From Xanthomonas sp. Leaf148 (GTDB taxonomy: Bacteria; Pseudomonadota; Gammaproteobacteria; Xanthomonadales; Xanthomonadaceae): DNA of 64,000 nt. A program made the translations under genes and the position numbers. The DNA lies in contig NZ_LMOP01000001.1 in the NCBI RefSeq assembly GCF_001423585.1, positions 248,001 through 312,000 of the forward strand, read 5' to 3'. Each line of letters opens with the position of its first letter. Positions within the stretch are counted from its first letter, which is position 1. The notes beneath the pieces were generated by a model that saw only the letters and a list, made by a program, of their open reading frames with translations, was not told the origin of the DNA and made no database searches. This document shows, piece by piece, positions 1 through 9,753 of this stretch.

Positions 1-140
1 AACTCACCTTCAAGCTCAGCCAGAACCACCCGGCCGGCAATGTTGCAGCGGTAGCCGATGCGCTGGAGCAGCAACGTTCAAGCGATGCGCAGGACGTGGC
101 CGCACTGATGCGCAATGCGTTGCGTGCGCGCCAGAGCTGA
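1..140 (+). CDS. C-terminal end of an FMN-binding (PaiB-like) protein, partial
   Basis: Only the last 45 codons are in the window; the frame opens at base 3 and ends in TGA at 138-140. The segment LTFKLSQN followed by a helical tail ending in LRARQS resembles the C-terminus of the PaiB / FMN-binding negative transcriptional regulator family, where a KLSQN-type motif precedes the final helix. Those proteins are split-barrel FMN binders. The identification rests on this short tail only. About 90 bases separate it from the carbonic anhydrase gene, so the two need not share a transcript. Confidence 0.5.
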   Translation, partial: LTFKLSQNHPAGNVAAVADALEQQRSSDAQDVAALMRNALRARQS

Positions 141-233
141 TCGCCTTGTCATTGCGTTCGCGTTCCTGCACCACCGCTTTATAACCCGCCTCTGGCTTGT
201 TTCCTCCCCGTCGTCATCTGGAATACTGCGCGC

Positions 234-896
234 ATGAACGAGCTCAACCATTTACTTGAAAACAACCGTGCCTGGTCCGAGCGTATCCGTCGCGAAGACC
301 CGGAATTCTTCTCCAAACTGTCGACGCAGCAGACCCCGGAGTATCTGTGGATCGGCTGCTCCGACTCGCGCGTGCCGGCCAATCAGATCATCGATATGGC
401 ACCGGGCGAAGTGTTCGTGCACCGCAATATCGCCAATGTGGTGGTGCATAGCGATTTGAACTGCCTGTCGGTGATCCAGTTCGCCGTCGACGTACTCAAG
501 GTCAAGCACATTCTGGTGGTGGGCCATTACGGTTGCGGCGGTGTGTTCGCCAGCCTGACCCAGAAGCGCATGGGCCTGGTCGACAACTGGATCCGCCACG
601 TCACCGATGTGGCCGACAAGCACGAAGCCTGCTTGCACGATGCCGGCGATCTGCCGGTGCAGCATGCGCGGCTGTGCGAGCTCAACGTGCTGGAACAGGT
701 GGTCAACGTCTGCCGCACCACCATCGTGCGCGATGCGTGGGAGCGTGGGCAGGAGTTGTGCGTGCATGGCTGGGTCTACAGCCTGCGCGACGGCCATGCG
801 CACGATCTGGGCATGTCCATTGACCGCGCCGACCTGCTGCAGGAACGTTACGACGCGGCACTGACGAAAATTCAGGCCGATCACGCCGAACGCTGA
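234..896 (+). CDS. can: beta-class carbonic anhydrase (Can type)
   Basis: This 220-residue cytoplasmic zinc enzyme interconverts CO2 and bicarbonate, which feeds carboxylases. The zinc ligands and catalytic dyad are visible: C42, D44 and R46 in CSDSR, then H98 and C101 in HYGCGG. Length and motif spacing match E. coli Can (about 220 residues). It is the first of two beta-carbonic anhydrases here; the second (28071-28751) sits beside a SulP transporter and is clearly diverged. Having no transporter neighbour, this copy is more likely the housekeeping one. The ATG at 234 fits the family N-terminus. Confidence 0.93.
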   Translation: MNELNHLLENNRAWSERIRREDPEFFSKLSTQQTPEYLWIGCSDSRVPANQIIDMAPGEVFVHRNIANVVVHSDLNCLSVIQFAVDVLKVKHILVVGHYGCGGVFASLTQKRMGLVDNWIRHVTDVADKHEACLHDAGDLPVQHARLCELNVLEQVVNVCRTTIVRDAWERGQELCVHGWVYSLRDGHAHDLGMSIDRADLLQERYDAALTKIQADHAER

Positions 897-975
897 GTCG
901 GCGCTGCATGTTTGACCGACCGCGGCGCCCATCGGCGTCGCGGTTGGCTATGCTGGAGGCCTTCTTCGCCGAGGA

Positions 976-1512
976 ATGTCGATGCTGGTCCCGCCGATCA
1001 ACCTGCATGCCTGGATCGAGCAATACCGCCACCTGCTCAAACCGCCGGTCGGCAACAAGTGCATCCAGCAGGATGGCTTCATCATCATGATTGTTGGCGG
1101 CCCCAACGCGCGCACCGACTATCACTACGACGAAGGCCCGGAGTGGTTCTTTCAGCTCGAAGGCGAGATGGTGCTGAAGGTGCAGGATGCGGGCGTGCAA
1201 CGCGACATCCCGATCCGCGCCGGCGAGATCTTTCTGCTGCCGCCGAAGGTGCCGCATTCGCCGCAGCGCGCCGCCGGTTCGGTCGGCCTGGTCATTGAGC
1301 GCGAACGACTGCCGCACGAACAGGACGGGCTGCAGTGGTACTGCCCGCAGTGCAATCACAAGCTGTATGAGGCGATGTTTCCGCTAGGCAATATCGAAAC
1401 CGACTTCCCGCCGGTGTTCGATCACTTCTATCACTCGCTGGCACTGCGGACCTGCACGCAGTGCGGGCATCTGCATCCTGCGCCGGAGCGCTATGTTGCA
1501 GTCGATGCCTGA
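976..1512 (+). CDS. nbaC: 3-hydroxyanthranilate 3,4-dioxygenase
   Basis: This 178-residue cupin opens the ring of 3-hydroxyanthranilate to the semialdehyde that cyclises to quinolinate. Iron ligands expected for the family are H50, E56 and H94, with substrate-binding arginines near R46 and R98. The bacterial rubredoxin-like C-terminal site is intact: C123-x2-C126 and C160-x2-C163. A second ATG two codons in (MLVPPIN) is an equally good start. kynU and kmo lie downstream on the same strand, with a FUSC-type membrane gene between. Together they give three steps of the kynurenine route to NAD; tryptophan dioxygenase and formamidase are not in the window. Confidence 0.93.
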   Translation: MSMLVPPINLHAWIEQYRHLLKPPVGNKCIQQDGFIIMIVGGPNARTDYHYDEGPEWFFQLEGEMVLKVQDAGVQRDIPIRAGEIFLLPPKVPHSPQRAAGSVGLVIERERLPHEQDGLQWYCPQCNHKLYEAMFPLGNIETDFPPVFDHFYHSLALRTCTQCGHLHPAPERYVAVDA

Positions 1513-1536
1513 GTTGCGCTGGCGCCAGCGCATGCA

Positions 1537-3702
1537 ATGCACACGCCGGCCGCACCCACACAAGCACGCAGCATGCTGCGCGCACTGATCGGCCTCAAGC
1601 CGCGCGATGTGCCGCTGCGCGTGGCCTTGCGCAACACCGCAGCGGTCGTACTGCCGCTGGTGATCGGTGTGGCCACCGGGCATGTCGCCGCAGGCCTGGC
1701 GGTGTGCAGCGGCGCGCTCAACACGATGTTTTCCGACCAACCCGGGCCCTATCGCGCGCGCTTGCAACGCATGCTGATGGCGGCCCTGGCCGCTGGCCTG
1801 GCGGCCTTGTTGGGCGTGTGGGTGGGCCACAACACGCCTGCCCTGGTGATCGCCGGGCTGCTGCTCGGCCTGGGTGGTGGCCTGCTGGTGGCGCTGGGCC
1901 CGGTTGCGGCGCGGGTTGGCCTGACCAGCATGATCCTGCTGGTGGTGAGTGCAGACATGCGGCTGCCGGTGGAACAGGCGCCCGGCGTGGCTGCGCTGAT
2001 TTTTGCCGGTGGCCTGCTGCAGGTGTTGCTGGCCCTGGCGGCCTGGCCCTTGCAACGGTATCGCCCGGAACGCTTTGCGCTCGCCGACCTGATGCGCCAG
2101 CTGGCAGCAATCGCACGGCAACGCCCGGAAGCCAGCGCAGCACCGCCGGCAACGCAGGAAGTGCTGGATGCCATGGTGATGCTGCATGGCGAACACCGCT
2201 CACGCGCGATCGCGGTGCAAAGCTTTCGCATCATTGCCGAGCTCTGCGACCGCGTGCGGCTGGAGCTGCTGTCGCTGGCCGATGCGGACACCCGCCTGAC
2301 CGACTCGCAGGCACGCCCGGCGATCGAGCGCGTGCTCGAACGCAGCGCCATCGTGCTGGAGCAGCTGGCCCACACCATGACGGTAGGCGAGGACCCGGTG
2401 GCGGCCAACGCGTCGATGACCGGTTTCGACGATCTGGTCGGCGCGCTGGCACAGTTTCAGCACGACAACGCCGATACCCGCGAGCGCCGGCTGGTGCGTG
2501 TGGCGGTGGCCCGCGCGCAGGGATTGGGCGGGCAGTTGCGCGCGTTGATCCGCAACGCGCACTGGGCCAGCAGCCGCGGCGAAATCCAGGCGCAATTGGC
2601 CGAAGCACGGCTACCCGCAGCGCTGCGGCCGGCCGCGACCTGGGCGACGTTGCGTGCAAACCTGGATCTGTCGTCGGTGGCGTTCCGGCATGCGCTGCGT
2701 TGCGGCGTGTGTCTGGCACTGGCCATCGCCTTCCAACGCTGGCAGCAGATTCCGCACGGTTTCTGGATCCCGATGACCACCGCCATCGTGCTCAAACCGG
2801 ATTTCGGCGGCACGTTCAGCTTTGGCGCCTTGCGCGTGGCCGGTACCTTCATCGGTTTGTTGGTGGCCACACTGCTGGCCCATTTTGCGATGGATGGCGC
2901 CGGTATCCGCATGGCCTTGCTGGCGCTGTTCTGCCTGGGTTTTCGCTTGTTGACTCAAGTGAACTACGGCATCGGCGTGGCGTTTCTCACCGGCATGCTG
3001 GTGCTGCTGCTGTCCTTCGAAGGCATGACGCCCGGTGAGGCGGTCGGTGCGCGGCTGCAGGCCACCGTGGCCGGCAGCGCACTGGCACTGATCGCCTACG
3101 CGCTATGGCCGACGCGCGAGCGCCGGCATATCCGCGCCTCGCTGGCGCAGTTGCTCACGGCCTATCGCGAGCATCTGCACAACCTGTTGCTGGGCCAGAT
3201 GGATCGGCTGAGCGACAGCCGCGCCGCCGCACGCGTGGCCCGCACCAATGCGCAGGCGTCGATCGAACGCCTGCGCGGCGAGCCACGCAGCCGCCGCAAT
3301 CTGCACGAGCTCAAGCTGGCCGAATCGCTGCTGGCCAATGGCAACCGGCTGATCCGCGCCACGCTGCTGTTGGAGGCGGTGCTGCGCGATGGTCACCCGC
3401 TGCCATCGCTAGACGCACTGCCAGCCTTCGCCGATGACGCCGACCGGGCGTTGGCCGAGCTGATCACGTGCCTGAGCAACGGCGGCACGCCGGCTGCAGC
3501 CACGCTACGCAGCGCCGAGCGCAAACTCTCCGACGCGTTGGCCACGCTGCCGGACGGTTCGCCGACCACCGCCGCGCTTGCCGACACCATCGACCGCGTC
3601 ACCGACAGCATCGGCACGCTCACCCATCTGCTGCGCCCTGCCCGACCGGCCTCGACCGAGACGCCTGCGGTGCATGACGGCGCGCAAGGTGCCGGAAGGT
3701 AA
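1537..3702 (+). CDS. FUSC-family inner-membrane protein, possible aromatic-acid exporter
   Basis: The 721-residue protein has the two-block FUSC architecture. Hydrophobic segments span about residues 30-180, a cytoplasmic helical domain covers about 190-390, a second membrane block covers about 390-530, and a soluble C-terminal domain ends the chain. This is the layout of the YccS/YhfK and AaeB families. AaeB exports hydroxylated aromatic carboxylates. Its place between haao and kynU, 24 bp after haao and 32 bp before kynU, suggests co-transcription and a role with kynurenine-pathway aromatics, but substrate and direction are inferred only from context. Confidence 0.75.
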   Translation: MHTPAAPTQARSMLRALIGLKPRDVPLRVALRNTAAVVLPLVIGVATGHVAAGLAVCSGALNTMFSDQPGPYRARLQRMLMAALAAGLAALLGVWVGHNTPALVIAGLLLGLGGGLLVALGPVAARVGLTSMILLVVSADMRLPVEQAPGVAALIFAGGLLQVLLALAAWPLQRYRPERFALADLMRQLAAIARQRPEASAAPPATQEVLDAMVMLHGEHRSRAIAVQSFRIIAELCDRVRLELLSLADADTRLTDSQARPAIERVLERSAIVLEQLAHTMTVGEDPVAANASMTGFDDLVGALAQFQHDNADTRERRLVRVAVARAQGLGGQLRALIRNAHWASSRGEIQAQLAEARLPAALRPAATWATLRANLDLSSVAFRHALRCGVCLALAIAFQRWQQIPHGFWIPMTTAIVLKPDFGGTFSFGALRVAGTFIGLLVATLLAHFAMDGAGIRMALLALFCLGFRLLTQVNYGIGVAFLTGMLVLLLSFEGMTPGEAVGARLQATVAGSALALIAYALWPTRERRHIRASLAQLLTAYREHLHNLLLGQMDRLSDSRAAARVARTNAQASIERLRGEPRSRRNLHELKLAESLLANGNRLIRATLLLEAVLRDGHPLPSLDALPAFADDADRALAELITCLSNGGTPAAATLRSAERKLSDALATLPDGSPTTAALADTIDRVTDSIGTLTHLLRPARPASTETPAVHDGAQGAGR

Positions 3703-3734
3703 ACTGCGGCATCGATCCAAAGCACGCGAGCCCG

Positions 3735-5009
3735 ATGACCACCGACCCGCTGTCCCGTTCCCACGCCGTGGCGCTGGATGCCGCCGACCCGCTGCGCAGC
3801 CTGCGCGACGCCTTTGTGTTCCCGCAGCACGATGGCCGGGATCAGACCTATTTCGTCGGCAATTCGCTGGGCCTGCAACCGCGTCAGGCACGCGCGATGG
3901 TGAGCGAAGTGCTCGATCACTGGGGCGCGCTTGCGGTGGAAGGCCACTTCACCGGCCCCACCCAATGGCTGACCTATCACCAACTGGTGCGCGACGCTCT
4001 GGCGCGCGTGGTCGGCGCGCAACCGGGCGAAGTGGTGGCGATGAACACCCTCAGCGTCAATCTGCATCTAATGATGGCGAGCTTTTATCGCCCCACGCCC
4101 GAGCGCGGCGCGATCCTGATCGAAGCCGGTGCATTTCCGTCCGACCGCCATGCGGTGGAATCGCAGTTGCGCCTGCACGGGCTGGATCCGGCCACGCAGT
4201 TGATCGAAGTCGACGCCGACGAACCCAACGGCACGTTGTCGATGGCCGCCATTGCCGATGCCATCGCCACGCACGGTTCGCGTCTGGCATTGGTGCTATG
4301 GCCCGGCATCCAGTACCGCACCGGCCAAGCCTTCGATCTAGGCGAAATTGCGCGACTGGCACGCGCGCAAGGCGCAGCGGTGGGCTTCGATCTGGCACAT
4401 GCGGTCGGCAACATCCCGCTGACCCTGCACGACGATGGCGTCGATTTTGCAGTGTGGTGCCATTACAAATATCTCAATGCCGGACCCGGCGCGGTGGGCG
4501 GCTGTTTCGTGCACGCACGCCATGCCACCAGCGATCTGCCGCGCATGGCCGGCTGGTGGGGACACGAGCAGCAGACCCGCTTCCGCATGGACCCGCAGTT
4601 CGTGCCCTCGCCTGGCGCCGAAGGCTGGCAGCTGAGCAACCCACCGGTACTGGCATTGGCACCGCTGCGTGCATCGCTGGACCTGTTCGACCAAGCCGGC
4701 ATGCCCGCACTGCGCGCCAAGTCCGAACAGCTCACCGGACATCTGGAACAGCTGATCCACGCACGCGTGCCGCAGGTGCTGCAGATCGTCACCCCGGCGC
4801 AACCCGAGCAGCGCGGCTGCCAGCTGTCGTTGCGGGTGACCGGCGGACGCGCGCAAGGGCGCGCGCTGTTCGAGCATCTGCATGCGGCCGGCGTACTTGG
4901 CGACTGGCGCGAACCGGATGTGATCCGCATCGCGCCGGTGCCGCTATACAACCGTTTCAGCGATCTGCACACCTTTGTGGAGCAGGTGGAAGCCTGGGCC
5001 GCCGGTTGA
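3735..5009 (+). CDS. kynU: kynureninase
   Basis: This 424-residue PLP enzyme of aminotransferase fold type I cleaves kynurenine or 3-hydroxykynurenine to (hydroxy)anthranilate and alanine. The Schiff-base lysine is K245 in HYKYLNAGPG, a characteristic kynureninase motif. The cofactor aspartate region GFDLAHAVGN lies just before it, and the N-terminal YFVGNSLGLQP is also typical. Length matches bacterial kynureninases (about 415-430). It lies between the FUSC gene and kmo, in keeping with a quinolinate-forming operon. Confidence 0.95.
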   Translation: MTTDPLSRSHAVALDAADPLRSLRDAFVFPQHDGRDQTYFVGNSLGLQPRQARAMVSEVLDHWGALAVEGHFTGPTQWLTYHQLVRDALARVVGAQPGEVVAMNTLSVNLHLMMASFYRPTPERGAILIEAGAFPSDRHAVESQLRLHGLDPATQLIEVDADEPNGTLSMAAIADAIATHGSRLALVLWPGIQYRTGQAFDLGEIARLARAQGAAVGFDLAHAVGNIPLTLHDDGVDFAVWCHYKYLNAGPGAVGGCFVHARHATSDLPRMAGWWGHEQQTRFRMDPQFVPSPGAEGWQLSNPPVLALAPLRASLDLFDQAGMPALRAKSEQLTGHLEQLIHARVPQVLQIVTPAQPEQRGCQLSLRVTGGRAQGRALFEHLHAAGVLGDWREPDVIRIAPVPLYNRFSDLHTFVEQVEAWAAG

Positions 5010-5178
5010 ACGCCGCACGCTGACTGCATCGCTACCGGCTACGTGGCAGGCACACGCGAAACCCGCAGACGCCCACGTACACTCCGAGCGCGCCTTCGGC
5101 AACGCAGGCGCGCTATAGCCAACTGCTTCTTTCCTCACTTTTGCCGGCTCCCGCGTCCGGCCGCTGCCGGACATTGCA

Positions 5179-6546
5179 TTGAGCCCCGTCTCCCCTCGCT
5201 CCCTGACCCTGATCGGCGCTGGCCTGGCCGGTTGTCTGCTGGCCATCCTGCTGTCGCGTCGCGGCTGGCAAGTCACCGTGTACGAACGGCGTGGCGACCC
5301 GCGCATCAAGGGCTATGAATCCGGCCGCTCGATCAATCTGGCGCTGGCCGAACGCGGACGCCACGCATTGCGTCAGGCCGGTGCCGAAGAAGCGGTGATG
5401 GCCAAGGCGGTGATGATGCGCGGCCGCATGGTGCACCCGATCGAGGGCGAACCGCAGCTGCAGCGTTACGGCCGCGACGACAGCGAAGTGATCTGGTCGA
5501 TCCACCGTGCCGCGTTGAATATCGCCTTGCTGGATCTGGCCGAACAGGCCGGCGCATCGGTGCATTTCTATCGCCGGCTGCACACGGTCGATTTCGACGC
5601 CGGCTACGCGCGATTTATCGATGACCGCGACGATCAGCCGCACGAGATTCACTTCCAGAGCCTGATCGGCAGCGACGGTGCCGGCTCGGCACTGCGCGCG
5701 GCCATGCAGCGCAAATCGCCGTTGGGCGAGCGAATCGAGTTCCTGGATCACTCGTACAAGGAACTGGAAATCCCGCCACTGCCCGGCGGCGGCTTCCGTA
5801 TCGAGCGCAATGCGCTGCACATCTGGCCACGTGGGCGCTACATGTGCATCGCGCTGCCCAACGATGGCGGCACCTTCACCGTCACCCTGTTCCTGCCCAA
5901 CGCAGGCAATCCGAGCTTTGCCACCACCCGCACCGGCGAAGAAGCGCATGCGCTGTTCGCACGCGATTTTCCGGATGCGCTGCCGCTGATTCCGCAGCTC
6001 GAAGAACACTGGGAAGAACATCCGCCCGGCCTGCTCGGCACCCTCACCCTGGAGCGCTGGCATCTGGATAACCGCGCCTTGCTGATCGGTGATGCCGCAC
6101 ACGCGATGGTGCCGTTCCACGGCCAGGGCATGAATTGCGCCTTCGAAGATTGCGTGGCGTTGGCCGAGCAGATGGACGCGCACGACGATATCGGCAGCGC
6201 GTTCGCCGCGTTCGAAGCCGCACGCCGCGACGATGCTGCCGCGATCCAGCAGATGGCGCTGGAAAACTATCTGGAAATGCGCGACCGCGTCGGCGATGCC
6301 GACTTCCTGCTGCAGCGCGAACTCGAGCAGCAATTGCAGGCGCGCTGGCCCACCCGCTTCGTGCCGCATTACACGATGGTGACCTTTCTGCGCACGCGCT
6401 ATTCGATTGCGTTGGCACGCAGCGACATCCAGCGCGAAATCCTGGTCGAGGCCACGCGCGGGCACAGCGATCTGTCGCGTATCGATTGGGTAGCGCTGGA
6501 AGCGGTGGTGCACGCACGTCTGGAGCCGCTGGAAGACGCGCACTGA
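5179..6546 (+). CDS. kmo: kynurenine 3-monooxygenase
   Basis: A 455-residue FAD-dependent hydroxylase that converts kynurenine to 3-hydroxykynurenine using NADPH and O2. The Rossmann dinucleotide motif is at the N-terminus (LIGAGLAG, residues 11-18), and the second FAD motif GDAAHAMVPFHGQGMN, ending in residues typical of KMO, is at about residues 297-312. The only start compatible with the full Rossmann fold is TTG at 5179; no ATG or GTG lies close upstream in frame, and the ribosome site is weak. The gap from kynU is 169 bp. With haao and kynU it completes the 3-hydroxykynurenine branch. Confidence 0.93.
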   Translation: MSPVSPRSLTLIGAGLAGCLLAILLSRRGWQVTVYERRGDPRIKGYESGRSINLALAERGRHALRQAGAEEAVMAKAVMMRGRMVHPIEGEPQLQRYGRDDSEVIWSIHRAALNIALLDLAEQAGASVHFYRRLHTVDFDAGYARFIDDRDDQPHEIHFQSLIGSDGAGSALRAAMQRKSPLGERIEFLDHSYKELEIPPLPGGGFRIERNALHIWPRGRYMCIALPNDGGTFTVTLFLPNAGNPSFATTRTGEEAHALFARDFPDALPLIPQLEEHWEEHPPGLLGTLTLERWHLDNRALLIGDAAHAMVPFHGQGMNCAFEDCVALAEQMDAHDDIGSAFAAFEAARRDDAAAIQQMALENYLEMRDRVGDADFLLQRELEQQLQARWPTRFVPHYTMVTFLRTRYSIALARSDIQREILVEATRGHSDLSRIDWVALEAVVHARLEPLEDAH

Positions 6547-6689
6547 GAGCGGCGAAGACAACGGCTGCGCTCACCGCCAGGCGGGCGCGGCCAGTGCTCG
6601 GTGCGGCATGGACCATTCGTACCCGCTGGTGCTGAGCGGGACGTCCACATCCACCTGACGACTGCTCGCCCTGTGGTGTTAGCTGCCTC
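6547..6689 (+). repeat. Dispersed ~143-bp inverted-repeat element, copy A
   Basis: This copy starts one base after the kmo stop codon. Left end GAGCGGCGAAGAC; the reverse complement of the right end begins GAGGCAGCTAACACC. It shares a long core with copies at 9754, 16893, 26059, 37804 and 46865, including GTGCTCGGTGCGGCATGGAC and ACCTGACGACTGCTCGC. It has no reading frame of its own. The rest of the 340-bp kmo-sbcB gap (6690-6886) shows nothing I can name. Confidence 0.8.
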
Positions 6690-6886
6690 AAGATCATGCT
6701 CAGGTTTGCGCCCTGTGCGCAGACGCTCACGCCGCGCTCGCAACACACGCCAAGCGCGGGCCCCACACAGCCAGCGCCTGACCCAGCGCACAGCTGCGCC
6801 TCAGCGCGCCGGCGCTGCGATGAGAGATACTAGCGGCCACTGGCGGCGCATACGCCGTGCGCCGCGGATCTGGATCTCGCACCCGC

Positions 6887-8332
6887 ATGCCTGACAGCTT
6901 TCTCTTCTACGACCTGGAAACCTTCGGCCAGGACCCGCGCCGCACGCGCATCGCGCAGTTCGCCGCCGTGCGCACCGACGCGCAACTGCGCGTGATCGAC
7001 GAGCCGATCAGTTTCTTCGTGCAACCGGCCGACGACCTGCTGCCCTCGCCGTACGCCACCATGGTCACCGGCATCACCCCGCAGCACGCGCTGCGCGAAG
7101 GCGTGACCGAAGCCGAAGCATTTGCGCGCATCGCCGAGCAGATGAGCCGCCCGCAGACCTGCACGCTGGGCTACAACTCGATCCGCTTCGACGACGAGTT
7201 CGTGCGCTGCGGGCTGTTCCGTAACTTCTACGATCCTTACGAGCGTGAGTGGCGCGGCGGCAATTCGCGCTGGGATCTGCTCGATGTGCTGCGGCTGGTG
7301 CACGCATTACGCCCGGACGGCATCACCTGGCCGCAGCGCGAAGACGGTGCCACCTCGTTCAAGCTCGAACATCTGGCCGATGCCAACGCAGTGCGCGAAG
7401 GCGATGCGCACGAAGCCTTGTCCGACGTGTACGCCACCATCGGCATGGCGCGCAAATTTCAACAGCATCAACCCAAGCTGTGGGAGTACGCGTTGCGCCT
7501 GCGCGACAAACGCTTTGCCGCCACCTTGCTCGATGTGATTGCGATGGAACCGGTGCTGCACATTTCGCAGCGCTACCCTGCCTCGCGCATGTGCGCCGCG
7601 GCCGTACTGCCGCTGACGCGGCATCCGCGCATCGACAGCCGCGTGATCGTGTTCGATCTGGACGGCGACCCGGAGGTGCTGTTGCGGCTGAGCCCGGACG
7701 AGATCGCCGACCGGCTGTATATCCGCGCCGCCGATCTACCCGAAGGTGAGCAGCGCATCCCGCTCAAGGAAGTACATCTGAATAAATCGCCGGCGCTGGT
7801 GGCCTGGCAGCATCTGCGCGCGCCGGATTTCCAGCGCCTGGGCGTGGACCCCGATGCGGTGCTGGCCAAGGCCGCACGGCTGCGCGAACTGGGCCCGCAG
7901 CTGGCGGAGAAGGTGCGCCAGGTCTACGGCAACGAACGTGCCGCGGCCGCCGCGGTCAACGATGCCGATGCCTCGCTCTATGACGGTTTTCTGGCCGAAG
8001 GCGACAAGCGCCTGCTTGCACAGGTGCGCGCCAGCGCGCCGGACGAACTGGGCGCGCTGGAAACACGGTTTCGCGACCCACGCCTGATCGAGCTGTTGTT
8101 TCGCTATCGCGCACGCAACTGGCCGCAGACGCTGTCGTTCGACGAACAGGAACGCTGGAACCAGTACCGCCGCAAGCGCCTGCTCGAAGACCATGGGTTG
8201 GGCGAAGTCACCCTGGACCAGTACAACGCGCAGATTGCGGATTTACGGCTCGCTCACCCCGACGATGCTACCAAGCAAGACCTGCTCGACCAGCTCGCCG
8301 CCTGGGGTTCGGACCTCCAACGCACGCTATGA
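6887..8332 (+). CDS. sbcB: exodeoxyribonuclease I
   Basis: This 481-residue 3'-to-5' single-strand DNA exonuclease acts in recombination and mismatch repair. The DEDDh exonuclease motif I is at the N-terminus (FLFYDLETFG), followed by a conserved TGITPQ segment, GYNSIRFDDEF (motif II) and the HEALSDVYAT segment (motif III). The SH3-like and helical C-terminal parts follow. The ATG at 6887 puts motif I at residue 7, as in the family; the longer frame opening at 6857 would add ten non-conserved residues. Its stop overlaps the next start, so the DUF2461 gene is translationally coupled. Confidence 0.93.
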   Translation: MPDSFLFYDLETFGQDPRRTRIAQFAAVRTDAQLRVIDEPISFFVQPADDLLPSPYATMVTGITPQHALREGVTEAEAFARIAEQMSRPQTCTLGYNSIRFDDEFVRCGLFRNFYDPYEREWRGGNSRWDLLDVLRLVHALRPDGITWPQREDGATSFKLEHLADANAVREGDAHEALSDVYATIGMARKFQQHQPKLWEYALRLRDKRFAATLLDVIAMEPVLHISQRYPASRMCAAAVLPLTRHPRIDSRVIVFDLDGDPEVLLRLSPDEIADRLYIRAADLPEGEQRIPLKEVHLNKSPALVAWQHLRAPDFQRLGVDPDAVLAKAARLRELGPQLAEKVRQVYGNERAAAAAVNDADASLYDGFLAEGDKRLLAQVRASAPDELGALETRFRDPRLIELLFRYRARNWPQTLSFDEQERWNQYRRKRLLEDHGLGEVTLDQYNAQIADLRLAHPDDATKQDLLDQLAAWGSDLQRTL

Positions 8333-9015
8333 CCACCTATTTTTCAGACGCCAGCTTCAAGTTCCTGCGCGCCCTGGCCCGCCACAACGACAAGACCTGG
8401 TTCGCCGATCATCGCCACCAGTACGAGGCGCATGTGCGTCAGCCGTTTCTGCAGCTGATCACCGATCTGCAGCCGGCGCTTGCCGAGGTCAGCGAACACT
8501 ATCGTGCCGACCCCAAGACCCAGGGCGGCTCGCTGTTTCGCATCTATCGCGATGCGCGCTTTTCCAACGACAAATCGCCCTACAAGAACTGGCAGGGCGC
8601 GCGCCTGTTCCATGAGCGCCGCCGGCAGATGCCGGCACCGTCGTTCTACATCCATCTGCAACCGGGCGAGAGCTTTGTCGGTGCAGGCCTGTGGCATCCG
8701 GAGCCGGACACGCAACGCAAGTTGCGGCAGTTCATCTTCGAAAACCCGGGCAGCTGGAAGACGGCCGCATACGATCCCAAATTGCGGCGCAAGTTCGCCC
8801 TGGACGACAGCGAAAAACTGGTGCGCGCACCGCGCGGGTTTCCCAACGATTTCGAGTTCATCGACGATCTCAAGCACCGCAATTGGGCGTACCTGCGTCA
8901 TCTGGACGACGCCATCATGACCGGGCCGCGCCTGCGCCAGACCATCGAGGCGGACCTGGTGACACTGGCGCCGTTTGTGGATTATCTATGCGCCGCCCTG
9001 GACCTGGAATTTTGA
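8329..9015 (+). CDS. DUF2461 (TIGR02453) family protein
   Basis: A 228-residue protein of the DUF2461 family, recognisable from FLRALARHNDKTWF near the N-terminus, then IYRDARFSNDKSPYK and GAGLWHPEPD. No enzymatic role is established for the family. Its ATG overlaps the sbcB stop (ATGA at 8329-8332), so it is probably made together with exonuclease I. That suggests, without proving, a DNA-related role. No signal peptide or membrane segment is seen. Confidence 0.85.
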   Translation: MTTYFSDASFKFLRALARHNDKTWFADHRHQYEAHVRQPFLQLITDLQPALAEVSEHYRADPKTQGGSLFRIYRDARFSNDKSPYKNWQGARLFHERRRQMPAPSFYIHLQPGESFVGAGLWHPEPDTQRKLRQFIFENPGSWKTAAYDPKLRRKFALDDSEKLVRAPRGFPNDFEFIDDLKHRNWAYLRHLDDAIMTGPRLRQTIEADLVTLAPFVDYLCAALDLEF

Positions 9016-9136
9016 GGCGAGCTGCGGCGCAGGTATATCGCGCCACGGCGTTGCCGCACCATCGGCAGCCTGGTGCTACCGTCTGGATGCAGTCGAACAC
9101 CCTCCCCTCACCGCGCATGGCAACGGAGTGCGAACG

Positions 9137-9703
9137 ATGAAAAAGCGCTGGTGGATCGTGCCGCTGCTGGCCGTGGTGGCGCTGGCGAGTTATGTGGTGG
9201 CGGGGCCGTACCTGGCCATCCGCGGCATCAGCCAGGCCGTTGCTGATCGCGATGCCGCGCAGCTGGAAAGCTACGTGGATTTCCCCAGCCTGCGCGTCAA
9301 CCTGAAGGCGCAACTGGACGATTATCTGATCCGTCAGGCCGGCAGCAGCATGCAATCGAGCCTGCTCGGCGGCTTTGCGTTGCAACTGGCCAGCGGCATC
9401 AGCGGCGCCGGCGTGGATACCTTGGTCACGCCGCTGGGCATCGGTGCCCTGCTGCAAGGCCACAGCGTGTGGAACCGCGTCATCGGCGACACCGTCAGCG
9501 CCGACACCTATGCGGCACCGGCACCGGCGCGCCCGCTGCAAGGCGCGAAGCAGCGCTTCGAATCCACCCGCCGCTTCACCGCCACCACGCAGACCGCCAA
9601 CGGTACACCGGTGACCTTCGTGCTGACCCGCCAGGGCCTGCGCTGGCGATTGACCGATATCCAGCTGCCGTTGCCGACCGCACCGAGCGAGCAAACGCCG
9701 TAA
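9137..9703 (+). CDS. DUF2939 family protein, membrane-anchored
   Basis: This 188-residue protein starts MKKRWW and has one hydrophobic segment (about residues 5-24), then a DUF2939-type domain with the typical GPYLAIRGISQAVADRDA motif, in which an N-terminal anchor leads into a short helical repeat. A periplasmic anchored domain is likely. The start at 9137 is preceded by a weak GGAG; the frame is open further upstream, but that extension overlaps the DUF2461 stop region and has no family similarity. The function is unknown. Confidence 0.75.
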   Translation: MKKRWWIVPLLAVVALASYVVAGPYLAIRGISQAVADRDAAQLESYVDFPSLRVNLKAQLDDYLIRQAGSSMQSSLLGGFALQLASGISGAGVDTLVTPLGIGALLQGHSVWNRVIGDTVSADTYAAPAPARPLQGAKQRFESTRRFTATTQTANGTPVTFVLTRQGLRWRLTDIQLPLPTAPSEQTP

Positions 9704-9753
9704 TCGCGTAGCGTGAAGGCCCAGATGCGGCGATGCACACCTGCGCATCCCTG

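Noticed and set aside
1461..3038. Long alternative-frame open reading frame of 525 codons
   Set aside because: It overlaps the FUSC gene in another frame and has the alanine/arginine-rich composition of a shadow in GC-rich DNA.
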